Below, piece after piece: positions 41,590 through 50,553 of a stretch of DNA of 64,000 bases. The notes below the pieces were generated by a model that saw only the letters and a program-made list of their open reading frames with translations, ran no database searches and had not been told where the DNA came from. The stretch is from the NCBI RefSeq assembly GCF_042752395.1, contig NZ_JBHYXZ010000022.1:1-64000 (forward strand), read 5' to 3'. The stretch is from Actinosynnema sp042752395 (GTDB taxonomy: Bacteria > Actinomycetota > Actinomycetes > Mycobacteriales > Pseudonocardiaceae). Made by a program: the position numbers and the translations under genes. Numbering within the stretch: the stretch's first letter is position 1; each line of letters opens with the position of its first letter.

Positions 41590-43871
41590 CCGGTCACCTC
41601 GGTGTGTTCGACGGGATCTTCCTCGCGGAAGGTGACCGGTTGCCCTCACGGGTCCGCAGGCGCGTGGAGGCGCTGCGCGCGTTGGGGGTGCCGGTCCACG
41701 GGCCACCCGACGCCGATCGGGCCGCGCCAACCGCGGCGCGCCGCGATTCCCGACCGGCGCTGGTGGTCGATCCGAGCCGTGACCAGGCGGAGCTGTGCCG
41801 GCTGCTCGACGAGGAGATCGTCCGCCGGACGTGCGCACGACCGCCGGACGCCGGTGATGCGGCCTGGACCCTCCGGGAAGGCGGAGACCCGCTCCGCCGC
41901 CGCGTGGTGGAGTCCCTGTTCACAGTGGGGGCCGGCGGTATCGCCACCCGCGGCGCGGTGGAGGAGGCACGACCGGACGCGGAGCCCTCGGTGCTCGCGG
42001 CCGGCGCCTACACCGGTCGCGGTTCGGACGAACACCTGCTGGAAGGCCCGATCTGGACCGGCCTGGATCTGCGGCCCGCACCCGAGGCCGACCACCGGGT
42101 GCTCGACCTCCGCACGGGCACGCTCGCGCGGCAGGAGGACACCGACCACCCGGTGTGGACGCTGCGGTTCGCGTCGATCACCCGGCCGGGCGTGGTCGCG
42201 ATGAGGGCCGAGGGTCCGGCCGGACGGCTGCGCACCGGCAAGGCGCTGCGGCCTCCTCCGGAGGCCGACATGGCCGAAGGCGTGCTGGACGGCGACCGCA
42301 GCTGGGCGTCCACCGGTGACCGCTCCGGCGTGACGGCGGTCGCGTGGCAGCGCCTCTGGGGTGACGGGGATCTGCGCACCGCGGAGAGGATTGCCGCATA
42401 CGCCGCCGGCGGCTTGAGACGGCGCCCGTCGGTCGGGCTGGTGGCGGCGCTCGACGCCGCCCGGCAGATCGGGTTCGACGGACTGCTGGCCGAGCACCGG
42501 GCCGCGTGGGCCGACCGCTGGGCCGCCGTGGACGTCGAGGTGCCCGACGATCCTGAGCTGGAGACGGCGGTGCGGTTCGCGTTGTTCCAGCTGTGGTCCA
42601 ACGTCGACGGGCGGCGGGAGGTCGCGGTCGGCGCGCGCGGCCTGTCCGGCGCCGGGTACTCCGGCCACGTCTTCTGGGACGCCGACGTGTACGTGCTGCC
42701 CGCGGTCCTGACGATGCACCCTCGGCTGGCCGCCGCGATGGTGGACTACCGGGTGCGCCGACTGCCGGCCGCGCGGGTGGCCGCCCGCGCGGCCGGTCGT
42801 GCCGGCGCGCGGTTCCCGTGGGAGTCGGCGTCGGACGGCAGCGACGTCACGCCGGCGCGCGGCCACGTCGGCGGCGTGCCCGTGGAGATCCGGACTGGCC
42901 GGTCCGAGGAGCACATCACCGCGGACGTGGCGTGGGCCGCGTGGCACTGCGCGCGGTGGACCGGGAGGTCCGGTGACGTGCGAGCGAGCCGCGCTTTGCT
43001 GGAGGAGACCGCCCGCTACTGGGCGTCCCGGTGCCGGGTCGACGAAGACGGTCGCGCGCACATCGACGACGTCATGGGCCCGGACGAGTACCACGAGCGG
43101 GTGTCGGACAACGCGTTCACCAACGTCATGGCCCGCTGGAACCTCCGCGCCGCGGCCGACTCCACCACCTCGCCCGGGCAGCGGCGCGCCTGGACTTCGC
43201 TGGCCACCTCGCTGGTGGACGGGTACCGGCCGGACACCGGCCTGTACGAGCAGTTCGCCGGATACTTCGGCCTCGAACCGCTCACGATCGACCACGTCGC
43301 CCGCCCGCCGGTCGCCGCCGACGTCCTGCTCGGCCGCGAACGCGTGGCGGCCACGCAGATCATCAAACAACCGGACGTGCTGATGCTGCACCACCTGGTG
43401 CCGGAGGAGGTGCGGCCGGGTTCGCTCGGGCCGAACGTCGACTTCTACGCGCCGCGCACGGCGCACGGGTCGTCTCTGTCGCCCGCGATCAGCGCATCCC
43501 TGCTGGCGCGGGCCGGACGCCCGGAAGAAGCGCTGAGCCTGCTGCGGACGGCGGCGCGCATCGACCTCGACGACCTCACCGGCACGACGGCGGCCGGCCT
43601 GCACCTCGCGGCCATGGGCGGCGTCTGGCAAGCGCTGCTGGGCGGTTTCGCCGGCGTGGGCGTCCGGGACGGCACGATGCGCGTCGACCCGTCGGTACCC
43701 GCCTCGTGGCGGACGCTCGGGCTCCGGTTCCACTGCCTGGGCCGCCGTGTCCGGTTGCGGATCACCCGGGACGACGTGTGGGTCGAGGTGAACGCGCCCC
43801 TGCGGGTGGCGCTCGCCGGGCACGGCGAGTTCCTGGTCACCGACGCGGTGCGGGTCGAACGGATGGCGTAG
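41586..43871 (+). CDS. Glycoside hydrolase family 65 protein, second, with unusual N-terminal extension
   Basis: A 761-residue protein. Residues about 100-755 are GH65: GAGYSGHVFWDADVYVLPA, FPWESASDGSDVTPA, catalytic acid in DDVMGPDEYHERVSDNAF, IIKQPDVLMLHHL, and RTAHGSSLSPAIS. The first 85 residues (VFDGIFLAEGDRLPSRVRRRVEALRALGVPVHG) resemble the start of a HAD phosphatase and could be the remnant of a HAD-GH65 fusion as in Rv2006; that is inference. The beta-sandwich is shorter than in the copy at 11193-13673. ATGA overlap with the DUF1918 gene and close spacing to the USP suggest one operon. Confidence 0.87.
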   Translation: MTGHLGVFDGIFLAEGDRLPSRVRRRVEALRALGVPVHGPPDADRAAPTAARRDSRPALVVDPSRDQAELCRLLDEEIVRRTCARPPDAGDAAWTLREGGDPLRRRVVESLFTVGAGGIATRGAVEEARPDAEPSVLAAGAYTGRGSDEHLLEGPIWTGLDLRPAPEADHRVLDLRTGTLARQEDTDHPVWTLRFASITRPGVVAMRAEGPAGRLRTGKALRPPPEADMAEGVLDGDRSWASTGDRSGVTAVAWQRLWGDGDLRTAERIAAYAAGGLRRRPSVGLVAALDAARQIGFDGLLAEHRAAWADRWAAVDVEVPDDPELETAVRFALFQLWSNVDGRREVAVGARGLSGAGYSGHVFWDADVYVLPAVLTMHPRLAAAMVDYRVRRLPAARVAARAAGRAGARFPWESASDGSDVTPARGHVGGVPVEIRTGRSEEHITADVAWAAWHCARWTGRSGDVRASRALLEETARYWASRCRVDEDGRAHIDDVMGPDEYHERVSDNAFTNVMARWNLRAAADSTTSPGQRRAWTSLATSLVDGYRPDTGLYEQFAGYFGLEPLTIDHVARPPVAADVLLGRERVAATQIIKQPDVLMLHHLVPEEVRPGSLGPNVDFYAPRTAHGSSLSPAISASLLARAGRPEEALSLLRTAARIDLDDLTGTTAAGLHLAAMGGVWQALLGGFAGVGVRDGTMRVDPSVPASWRTLGLRFHCLGRRVRLRITRDDVWVEVNAPLRVALAGHGEFLVTDAVRVERMA

Positions 43872-43880
43872 GGAGGCGGC

Positions 43881-44555
43881 ATGGGCGGCAAGGTGGTGGC
43901 GGTGGAGCGGCCGGGCGCGGCCCCGGTGGTCGCGATCGCCACGGCGGTCGCCGAGGCGATCGGCGCGACCGTGGTCACGGTGCCCACCGGTCGGGACGCG
44001 GTGCTCGGCGCGTTGCGCGGGCCGGACGCCGTCCTGGGCGTGGTACCGCGTGACCAGCACTCCTCGTGGACCATCGCCCGCGCGTCCGCCAGGCCCGTCG
44101 TCCTCGTGCCGCCGATGTACCCCGGCACGTCCGCGTCCACCGCCGCGGTCTCCCGGGTGCTCGTCCCGCTCGACGGCACCGCGGAATCGGCCCGTGCGGT
44201 CGTCGAGGTCCTCGGACTGCTGGCTCGCGCGAACGTCGATCTGGTCGTGCTGCACGTGTTCGACGAAGCCACCGTGCCGCCTTTCTGGGACCAGGCCGCC
44301 CACGCGCGGCACGACTGGGAACGGGAGTTCCGCAAGCGGTTCTGCACGCCGGAGGACGTGCGCTTGGAATTGCGCAGCGGGAGGCCGGGTGATCGCGTCA
44401 ACCAGGTCGCGGCCGAGGAGCACGCGCACCTCATCGCGCTCGGGTGGTCGCGACGCCTCGACGAAGGACGGGCCCGCACGGTCCGCGACACCGTCCGCGG
44501 CGCTCGCGTCCCGGTGATGCTGGTTCCCCTCGCATCAGTCCACCCGCACCTCTGA
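43881..44555 (+). CDS. Divergent universal stress protein-like protein
   Basis: A 224-residue protein. The first 85 residues are a shortened Usp-like half (IGATVVTVPTGRDAVLGAL, ARPVVLVPPMYPG). The second half (about 90-220) starts RVLVPLDGTAESARAVVEVL and ends RGARVPVMLVPL but lacks the glycine-rich nucleotide loop. ATP binding is not expected. ATG at 43881 has GGGAGGC upstream, 9 nt after the GH65 stop. It is the last gene of the Rv1733c-like/DUF1918/GH65/USP group. Confidence 0.78.
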   Translation: MGGKVVAVERPGAAPVVAIATAVAEAIGATVVTVPTGRDAVLGALRGPDAVLGVVPRDQHSSWTIARASARPVVLVPPMYPGTSASTAAVSRVLVPLDGTAESARAVVEVLGLLARANVDLVVLHVFDEATVPPFWDQAAHARHDWEREFRKRFCTPEDVRLELRSGRPGDRVNQVAAEEHAHLIALGWSRRLDEGRARTVRDTVRGARVPVMLVPLASVHPHL

Positions 44556-44837
44556 TGTGCGGCGGTCGGCGCCGGCGCCGGTCGTGGTCGGTCGGAGCGT
44601 CGGATGGTCGGCGCGATGGTCAGCGTTTCGAGGTGGCCGGTCACCGCGTCGCCCGGGCCCGCTGTGACCGACACCAACAGGTGCGGGCCGACCGGGTGGC
44701 AGCGCCCGATACCGCCGACCGCCCGCGCGACGCGGCCTACCGTCCTGGGTCGTCGCGAAGTCCGCCCCCGCCGCGGTGGACGTGACCGCGCTCAGCACGG
44801 CCAGGTCTGCCGCGCCTTGCCCGAAGGGTGTGTTCCC

Positions 44838-45350
44838 ATGCGTCCGCGTGCCGCCGTCCTGCTGCCCCTCGTGACCGCCCTGCTCGCGGTCCTGCCCGTT
44901 CCGGCGGCCACCGCCGCACCGGGCGACCTGACCTGCGAGGTCCAGGTCCAGACCGACTTCACGCCGCCGATCACCGGTTCGGTGACCGGCTACGCGGGCG
45001 AGGTCAGCGGCTCCTTCGTCAACTGCGTCTCCGCGACCGGCCAGACCATGCAGTCCGGCGTGTTTCAGGGCACCGCCACCGCCACCTCGACCATCGCCAC
45101 CCCCTGCTCGGTGGTGATCCGGATCGTCGCCACGGGCACGATCTCGTGGACGCCGACGGCGAGCAGCGACTTCGTCTACGTGTTCAACACCGACCCGGCG
45201 CAGGGCCTGGTGGAGCTGTCCATGACCATCACGGGTGGGGCGCTCGCCGGCGACGGGATGATCCCGGTGGCGTGGTTCACCCCGAACCTCGACTGCGCGC
45301 TGACCGGTCTCAGGTACGTGAGCGTGGGAGGGGCCGGCACGTTCGCCTGA
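44838..45350 (+). CDS. Secreted beta-rich protein, unknown function
   Basis: A 170-residue protein with a Sec signal (MRPRAAVLLPLVTALLAVLPVPAATAAPG; cleavage expected after the ATAA-type site near residue 26). The mature part is Thr/Ser/Gly-rich with four Cys (LTCEV, VNCVS, TPCSV, LDCAL) that could make two disulfides. It is probably an all-beta exported protein. I do not recognise the family. ATG at 44838 has AAGGGTG upstream. Confidence 0.75.
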   Translation: MRPRAAVLLPLVTALLAVLPVPAATAAPGDLTCEVQVQTDFTPPITGSVTGYAGEVSGSFVNCVSATGQTMQSGVFQGTATATSTIATPCSVVIRIVATGTISWTPTASSDFVYVFNTDPAQGLVELSMTITGGALAGDGMIPVAWFTPNLDCALTGLRYVSVGGAGTFA

Positions 45351-45422
45351 TCCCGCCGCGGCCCGGTGAACGCCTGCGCAGTGCCCGATGGGTGCTGTTC
45401 GACGTGGTTCGGTGAGGAAGGG

Positions 45423-45887
45423 TCATTCGTCGCAACGGGGGACGGTCAGCGCCCTCCGCATCCGTCCTGGCAGGACGGTCCCCTCCCGCCGGACGGCGGT
45501 GTCCAGGCGTTCGAGCGCCTCGTCCGTCCACGCCGTGACCTGTTGGGCGGGACGGCCCTCGGAGCCCATGACGCGGGCGCTCACCAGGCAGCCGCCGGTC
45601 GGGAGTCGCTCCACGCGGACCCATCCCGACCAGCTCGGCGTCGTCTCGCCGCCCCACGTGATGCGCAGGTTCTCCCAATCGATGTCGATCGGGCGGTGCA
45701 CCTCATCGTCGTGGGCGCCCCGGCGCAACCACAGCCTGAGCAGGTTGGGACTGGGCACGTCGACCTCGACTCCCGCCGGCAGCCACGCGAGGTCGCCCAG
45801 GTCGGTGAGGACGTCGAACACGAGGTCGGCGTCGGCGGTCAGGAAACGGCTTCGCGGCACGGGACTGCTCGTCGTCTGCGGTGTCAC
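45423..45887 (-). CDS. SRPBCC (START-like) family protein
   Basis: A 154-residue helix-grip fold protein: RFLTADADLVFDVLTDLGDLAWLPAGVEV at the start, WENLRITWGGET in the sheet, and a long C-terminal helix (VTAWTDEALERLDTAVRRE). These proteins bind hydrophobic ligands in a cavity; no specific ligand can be named. GTG at 45887 overlaps the DUF3040 stop as GTGA. Confidence 0.8.
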   Translation of the reverse strand: MTPQTTSSPVPRSRFLTADADLVFDVLTDLGDLAWLPAGVEVDVPSPNLLRLWLRRGAHDDEVHRPIDIDWENLRITWGGETTPSWSGWVRVERLPTGGCLVSARVMGSEGRPAQQVTAWTDEALERLDTAVRREGTVLPGRMRRALTVPRCDE

Positions 45888-46213
45888 ACCGGTGCTCCCC
45901 GATTGGAGGTGGGTGGTGGCTGATCGTCGTCCGGTCCGGCCGGTGGGTGTGGTCGTCGTGGGGGCGACAGCAGCAGTCGGATGCCCATCGCCGGCGCGGC
46001 GATCAGGAGGCCGATGGCCACCAGCCCCGGATCGGCCACGGCGCCGATCAACACCAGGATGAGCCCGAACACGACCACGGGCGTGAGCCGGCCGGCGGCC
46101 GGTCGGGGGTCGGGGCGGTCGAAGGCGCGGATGCGCTCGGCGAACTCCGGGTCCTCGTTCGCCAACTGCTCTTCGATGGCGCGGAGCCTGCGTTGCTCGT
46201 GGTCGCTCAACAT
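45884..46213 (-). CDS. DUF3040 membrane protein
   Basis: A 109-residue protein. It has the DUF3040 start MLSDHEQRRLRAIEEQLANEDPEF, followed by two membrane helices (about 44-62 and 64-82). ATG at 46213 has GGAG 6 nt upstream. The same frame stays open to a GTG at 46372, which has a strong AGGAGG 4 nt upstream and would add 53 residues with one more hydrophobic segment (WITAPATALAVGLLGVGH). Which start is used, or both, cannot be told. Function unknown. Confidence 0.8.
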   Translation of the reverse strand: MLSDHEQRRLRAIEEQLANEDPEFAERIRAFDRPDPRPAAGRLTPVVVFGLILVLIGAVADPGLVAIGLLIAAPAMGIRLLLSPPRRPHPPAGPDDDQPPPTSNRGAPV

Positions 46214-46610
46214 GATGGGCTCCGTGCGGACTGCGGCGTGAACGGCGCGCGGTGCGACCCGGATCCGGTGGTGGTGGAACAGTTGCGCCCGGCAGCGACG
46301 GCGCTCGGCGTGCCCCACGCCGAGCAGTCCCACGGCGAGCGCGGTGGCCGGCGCCGTAATCCACCACTCCACGCCGCCTCCTTCCGTCGACCGTGGTTCG
46401 GTGTCACCGCCGACTGGTGGATGCTTCGAGGACATGGTCGCCCGGATGGGGATGTCGGAACAGGGAGGGAACCGGCGGTAGACACGGCCGGTTGGTTGCC
46501 GGTTATCGGCAAGGGCGCGGGACAGCCGTGCGACGACACCCAGGTCGTCCCCAGTTCATCCCTCGGCGGCTCGTGGCTCGTCCGTGCGCCGGGGCGCTAC
46601 GATCGTCGTG

Positions 46611-46635
46611 GGTGTGCCGGGAAGCCTGGTCGGCG
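46611..46635 (+). promoter_or_regulatory. 25-bp leader element, copy 1
   Basis: Core GCCGGGAAGCCTGGTCGGC. It lies 33 nt before the ATG at 46669. A TACGAT hexamer (46598-46603) just upstream looks like a -10 box, and flanking GATCG (46601-46605) can pair with CGATC (46638-46642). Three more copies are at 54518, 54737 and 60750. Confidence 0.65.
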
Positions 46636-46668
46636 AGCGATCTGCCGTCGTCCGGGAACGGAGGCCCC

Positions 46669-46806
46669 ATGGCCGTGCACGTCGTCGCCCGCCGATGGGC
46701 AACCGGTCCACACCGCGGTGGCGCACCGCTCGACGCGGAGTGGGGACGTCGCGGTTCCCTACCGGGTGTGCCGTACCCGGCCGGTGAGAGGTTCCGGCCG
46801 TGGTGA
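46669..46806 (+). CDS. 45-aa ORF coupled to a methyltransferase gene
   Basis: A short frame (MAVHVVARRWATGPHRGG to the end GERFRPW) that has GGAGG 4 nt upstream, sits at the standard distance behind the repeated leader element, and ends with TGA overlapping the methyltransferase GTG at 46803 as GTGA. The composition is basic. I recognise no family. It could be a leader peptide or a small protein; the coupling suggests its translation governs the downstream gene. Confidence 0.5.
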   Translation: MAVHVVARRWATGPHRGGAPLDAEWGRRGSLPGVPYPAGERFRPW

Positions 46807-47658
46807 GCGGGGTGGCACGCACCGCCGTCGGACCCATGGTGGTCGCGGCGGTGAGCGGCACTACCCGCCGGGGTTCCGCTTGCTCGACGACCCGCTGGCG
46901 GGTTCGGTGCTGCCGCCGGCGTCGCGGTGGCTGGCGATGTCGGCCCGTCATCGCGCGGTGCGCGAGTGGCTGATCAGGTATTGGGAGACTGCTTCGCCCG
47001 GTTCCTGGGGAGGCGTCGCCTGCCGCAAGCGCTACATCGACCAGCAGACGGCGCGAGCCCTGGACGACGGCATCGGGTGCGTGGTCGTCCTCGGAGCCGG
47101 TCTGGACACGCTGGCCCACCGCTTGGTGACGCCTGCCGGCGCGTCGGTGTTCGAAGTGGACATCGCCGTCAACACCGCACGCAAGCGCAGGCGCCTGCGG
47201 GTGGGCGATCGCGTGACCTTCGTGCCGGTCGACCTCGACCGGGGGGATCTGCGCGCGGCGCTCGTCGCCCGCGGTCACCGGGTCGCGCAGCGGTGCCTGT
47301 TCGTGTGGGAGGGGGTGACCCAATACCTGACCGAGGACGGGTTCGGCCGCACGTTCGACTTCCTGGCCGGCGCGGCGCCGGGCAGCAGGCTGGTGTTCAC
47401 CTACCTCCGGCACGCCTCATGAACGGCGGCGGCGGTGTGCGGGAGGCCGGGGCGCCGCACGAACGGTTCGTCGCCCGGCAGCGCCTGTGGCGGCTCGGGC
47501 TGCGGCCGCGTGACGTGGGCCCCTTGCTGGCGCGGTACGGCTGGCGGAAGGTCGAGGACGTCGGGGCCGAGGAGTTCCGGACGCGCTACGTGCGGCCCGC
47601 CGGCCGTGACGTGCCGGTGTCGCCCTTGGAGCGGACGGTCCTGGCCGAGAAACCGTGA
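46803..47658 (+). pseudogene. Class I SAM-dependent methyltransferase (TIGR00027 type), frameshifted twice
   Basis: Compared with the intact paralogue at 59854-60720, the parts lie in order but change frame. RTAVGPMVVAAV is in one frame, then from about 46852 RHYPPGFRLLDDPL to FVWEGVTQYLTEDGF and VFTYLR in a second, then from about 47418 NGGGGVREAGAPHERF to the end in the third. Motif I is VVVLGAGLDTLAHRL. At 47415 a single missing T (cgcctc for cgccttc) would restore the frame; one missing base near 46852 would do the same. It is either a pseudogene or has two sequencing errors. Confidence 0.75.
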
Positions 47659-48905
47659 ACACCGACCGAGGGGCGGACCGCCCGGTGCGACGACTTCGAC
47701 CGACGACTGCGGGAATGGAACACATGGCACGGATCAAGCGGTCGGGGCCCGCGCGTGACGACACCGTGGATCCGTGGGCCGGCGTCGCCGACCGGGCGAG
47801 CCGGCAGGCGCACGGCGTACCCGCCGAACTGCTCGACGGCTACCTCGCCGACCTGGACGAGGTCAGTGCGTCCGGCCGCCCGTTGGGACCGGATCGGGTG
47901 AGGGTCCGCCACGACGTGGGCGCCCGGGCGGCCGCCCAGGGCGTGCCCCTGGGCGGGGTGATCGACCTCTACCTCGGCGCCACGTGGCTGGCTTGGCCGC
48001 TGTTGTCGGGTGTGGACGATGCGAAGGACCCGGACGCCGTCCGCGCCCTGGGACGGGCGGTGTTCCAGGCGGCCGACGTGGCGGTCGAGGCCATCGCCGA
48101 GGGCTACGACAAGGCGCAGCGCTGGTCGGTGCGCCAGGAGGAGTCGTTCCGCAGGGAATTCGTCGACGACCTGCTCGACGGTCGCAACCTCGGGCAACTG
48201 GCGGAGCGGGCGGAGAGGTTCGGGTTGCGGTTGGCGGGCAGCAACGTCGTGGCGGCCGTGCGCTGCCCGCAGCCGGCGGTCGACGGCGGCGAGGTGGCCA
48301 GGGCGGTGGAGTCCTCGCTGAACCTGCGGCCGGACTCCCGCGACGTCCTCATCACCACGAAGACCGGCCTGCTCGTCTGCGTCGTCCCGGACACGGTGGT
48401 CGGAGTCCTCGACGAGTTCACCCGTCAGGTCGCCGTGGCACTGGGCGGGGAGGCCACGTGGTGGGTCGGCATCGGTCGCGTCCAGTCCGGACCGGGTGGC
48501 GTGGTGCGCTCCTTCGAGCAGGCCCGGTACGCGCTCGACATCGCCGAACGCCTGGCGTTGCCGGGGCGCGTGCACCGGGCCGGTGACCTGCTGGTCTACC
48601 AGGTGCTGTTGCGCGACAGCGCCGCCTTGGCCGACCTGGTGTCGGTCGTGCTGGAACCGCTGCGCGCCGTGCGGGGCGGCCCGGGTCCGCTGCTGGACAC
48701 GCTGGCGGCCTACTTCGCCGCCGGTCAGGTGTCGGCGGCGTGTGCGCGGGAGTTGCAGGTGGGCGTCCGTACGGTGACCTACCGCCTGCGGCGGGTCGAG
48801 GAGCTGACCGGCTACTCGGTGGATGATCCGCCGCAGGCGTTGTCCCTGCACGTCGCGGTGCTCGGCGCCAAGTTGCTCGGCTGGCCGGTCACCGAGGTGC
48901 CGTGA
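47655..48905 (+). CDS. PucR/CdaR-type transcriptional regulator
   Basis: A 416-residue protein. The N-terminal half is a helical domain (YLADLDEVSASGRPL, VIDLYLGATWLAWPL). The middle part is a GGDEF-like CdaR region. The C-terminus is a PucR-type helix-turn-helix (LDTLAAYFAAGQVSAACARELQVGVRTVTYRLRRVEELTGYS). It lacks the PucR sensory domain. GTG at 47655 overlaps the methyltransferase stop as GTGA, but starts at 47715 or 47724 are also possible because the first 20 residues look unstructured. Its proximity suggests it could regulate the methyltransferase. Confidence 0.82.
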   Translation: MNTDRGADRPVRRLRPTTAGMEHMARIKRSGPARDDTVDPWAGVADRASRQAHGVPAELLDGYLADLDEVSASGRPLGPDRVRVRHDVGARAAAQGVPLGGVIDLYLGATWLAWPLLSGVDDAKDPDAVRALGRAVFQAADVAVEAIAEGYDKAQRWSVRQEESFRREFVDDLLDGRNLGQLAERAERFGLRLAGSNVVAAVRCPQPAVDGGEVARAVESSLNLRPDSRDVLITTKTGLLVCVVPDTVVGVLDEFTRQVAVALGGEATWWVGIGRVQSGPGGVVRSFEQARYALDIAERLALPGRVHRAGDLLVYQVLLRDSAALADLVSVVLEPLRAVRGGPGPLLDTLAAYFAAGQVSAACARELQVGVRTVTYRLRRVEELTGYSVDDPPQALSLHVAVLGAKLLGWPVTEVP

Positions 48906-49047
48906 CCCCTGGTTGCCGGGTTCCGGCAGCCGGGCCGATCGCGGGCGGCTCGGTTCGCACATTGTCCACCGGCACCGGTCGGGAGAGTATTCATGCAGGT
49001 CAAGGTGACCTGGGCGAGAGTGCTCCCGATCGTGGAGGGAGTGTTGC

Positions 49048-49494
49048 GTGGACGCTTGGCTCGTGTGGTTGGCGGTGGCGTTGTTGCTCGGCGCGGTCGA
49101 GGTGTTCACCCTCACCGCCGCGCTCGGCATCCTCGGGGGAAGCGCGCTCCTCGCCGCCGCAGCCGCGGGGATCGGCCTTCCGGCCGCGGCCCAGTTCACG
49201 GTGTTCGCGTTCGCCTCGGTCCTGGGCCTGGTGTTGCTGCGTCCGCTCGCCGGGCGTCACCGGAACGGGTCGTCCGTGCGCTTCGGGGTGGACGCCCTGG
49301 TGGGCGAGCCGGCCGAAGTGGTGCGCGAGGTGACGCGGCACGGCGGTCGGGTGCGGATCGCGGGGGAGGAGTGGACGGCCCGCCCGTTCGACGACAGCCT
49401 CGTGATCCCCGAGGGCGCCACCGTGGAGGTTCTGCGGATCAGCGGCAGCACCGCGTTCGTCTACCCGGGGAGTGGGTCGTGGAAGCTTCAGTGA
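49048..49494 (+). CDS. NfeD-like membrane protein
   Basis: A 148-residue protein. Two to three membrane helices fill residues 4-72 (WLVWLAVALLLGAVEVFTL, TVFAFASVLGLVLLRPLAG), followed by a C-terminal OB-fold (LVGEPAEVVREVTRHGGRVRIAGEEWTARPFDD, then GATVEVLRISGSTAFVYP). NfeD proteins pair with SPFH/stomatin proteins, exactly as here. GTG at 49048 has GGAGG upstream. The end overlaps the SPFH gene by 16 nt. Confidence 0.9.
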   Translation: MDAWLVWLAVALLLGAVEVFTLTAALGILGGSALLAAAAAGIGLPAAAQFTVFAFASVLGLVLLRPLAGRHRNGSSVRFGVDALVGEPAEVVREVTRHGGRVRIAGEEWTARPFDDSLVIPEGATVEVLRISGSTAFVYPGSGSWKLQ

Positions 49495-50489
49495 TCGTCG
49501 GCGCGGTGATCGTGCTGCTGGTGGTGCTCGTCGTGTTGAGCGCGGTGCGGATCGTGCCGCAGGCGCGGGCGCGCAACGTGGAGCGGCTCGGTCGGTTCCA
49601 GCGCACGCTGCAACCGGGGCTGAACGTGGTGATCCCGTTCATCGATCGCGTGCACCCGGCGATCGACCTGCGCGAGCAGGTGGTGTCTTTCCAGCCGCAG
49701 CCGGTCATCACCGAGGACAACCTCGTGGTGGAGATCGACACGGTGCTGTACTTCCAGGTCACCGATCCGCGTGCGGCGTTCTACGAGATCGCCAGCTACC
49801 TGCAGGCGGTCGAGCAGTTGACCGTCACGACGCTGCGCAACGTGGTCGGCTCGATGGACCTGGAGCGCACCTTGACCTCTCGTGACACGATCAACAGCCA
49901 GTTGCGGGGCGTGCTGGACGACGCCACCGGCAAGTGGGGGTTGCGGGTGAACCGCGTGGAGATCAAGGCGATCGACCCGCCGCGCACCATCAAGGACGCG
50001 ATGGAGAAGCAGATGCGCGCCGAGCGGGACAAGCGCGCCGCGATCCTGTCCGCCGAAGGGCAGCGGCAGTCGCAGATCCTCACCGCCGAGGGGGACAAGC
50101 AGGCCGCCGTGCTGCGCGCCGAGGGCCAGCGGGCGGCGGAGATCCTGAAGGCCGAGGGGCAGTCGCGGGCGATCGACCAGGTGTTCGAGGCGGTGCACCG
50201 CAACGATCCCGACCCGAAACTGTTGGCCTACCAGTACCTGCAGATGCTGCCGCAACTGGCACAGGGCCCCGGCAACACGTTCTGGGTCATCCCCAGCGAG
50301 GTTACCTCGGCGTTGCAGGGCGTCTCCCGCGCCTTCACCGAGGCCCTGCCCAAGGTCCCGGCCACCGTGCCCGCCACGGCCGACGACGACGCGGCCCGCG
50401 CGGCCGACGACGCGAACCGGGCCGCAGAAGCAGCGGCCGAAGCGGCCGCCGACGCCGAAACCGCAGGCCGGGCGGGCACACCTGGCTGA
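49479..50489 (+). CDS. SPFH/band 7 (stomatin-like) membrane protein
   Basis: A 336-residue protein. It has one N-terminal membrane helix (IVGAVIVLLVVLVVLSAV) and then the SPFH domain (RLGRFQRTLQPGLNVVIPFIDRV, ITEDNLVVEIDTVLYFQVTD, GKWGLRVNRVEIKAIDPP). An alanine/glutamate-rich coiled coil follows with repeated AEGQR/AEGDK units (about 190-235), and finally an Ala-rich tail. Such proteins form membrane microdomain scaffolds. GTG at 49479 has GGGGAG upstream and overlaps nfeD. Confidence 0.93.
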   Translation: MEASVIVGAVIVLLVVLVVLSAVRIVPQARARNVERLGRFQRTLQPGLNVVIPFIDRVHPAIDLREQVVSFQPQPVITEDNLVVEIDTVLYFQVTDPRAAFYEIASYLQAVEQLTVTTLRNVVGSMDLERTLTSRDTINSQLRGVLDDATGKWGLRVNRVEIKAIDPPRTIKDAMEKQMRAERDKRAAILSAEGQRQSQILTAEGDKQAAVLRAEGQRAAEILKAEGQSRAIDQVFEAVHRNDPDPKLLAYQYLQMLPQLAQGPGNTFWVIPSEVTSALQGVSRAFTEALPKVPATVPATADDDAARAADDANRAAEAAAEAAADAETAGRAGTPG

Positions 50490-50514
50490 CCGGTCCCACA
50501 CGGGGGCCGATCGC

Positions 50515-50553
50515 CGCACCGGAGCAATGCCGATCAAGGCGTGCTCCGGTGCG
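50515..50553 (+). terminator. Hairpin after the NfeD/SPFH operon
   Basis: CGCACCGGAGCA (50515-50526) pairs perfectly with TGCTCCGGTGCG (50542-50553); the loop contains a further GCC/GGC pair. It starts 25 nt after the SPFH stop, as expected for an intrinsic terminator. Confidence 0.75.

Noticed and set aside
41646..44429. 927-codon minus-strand frame opposite the second GH65 gene
   Set aside because: Shadow of the GH65 and USP genes with biased composition and no ribosome site.
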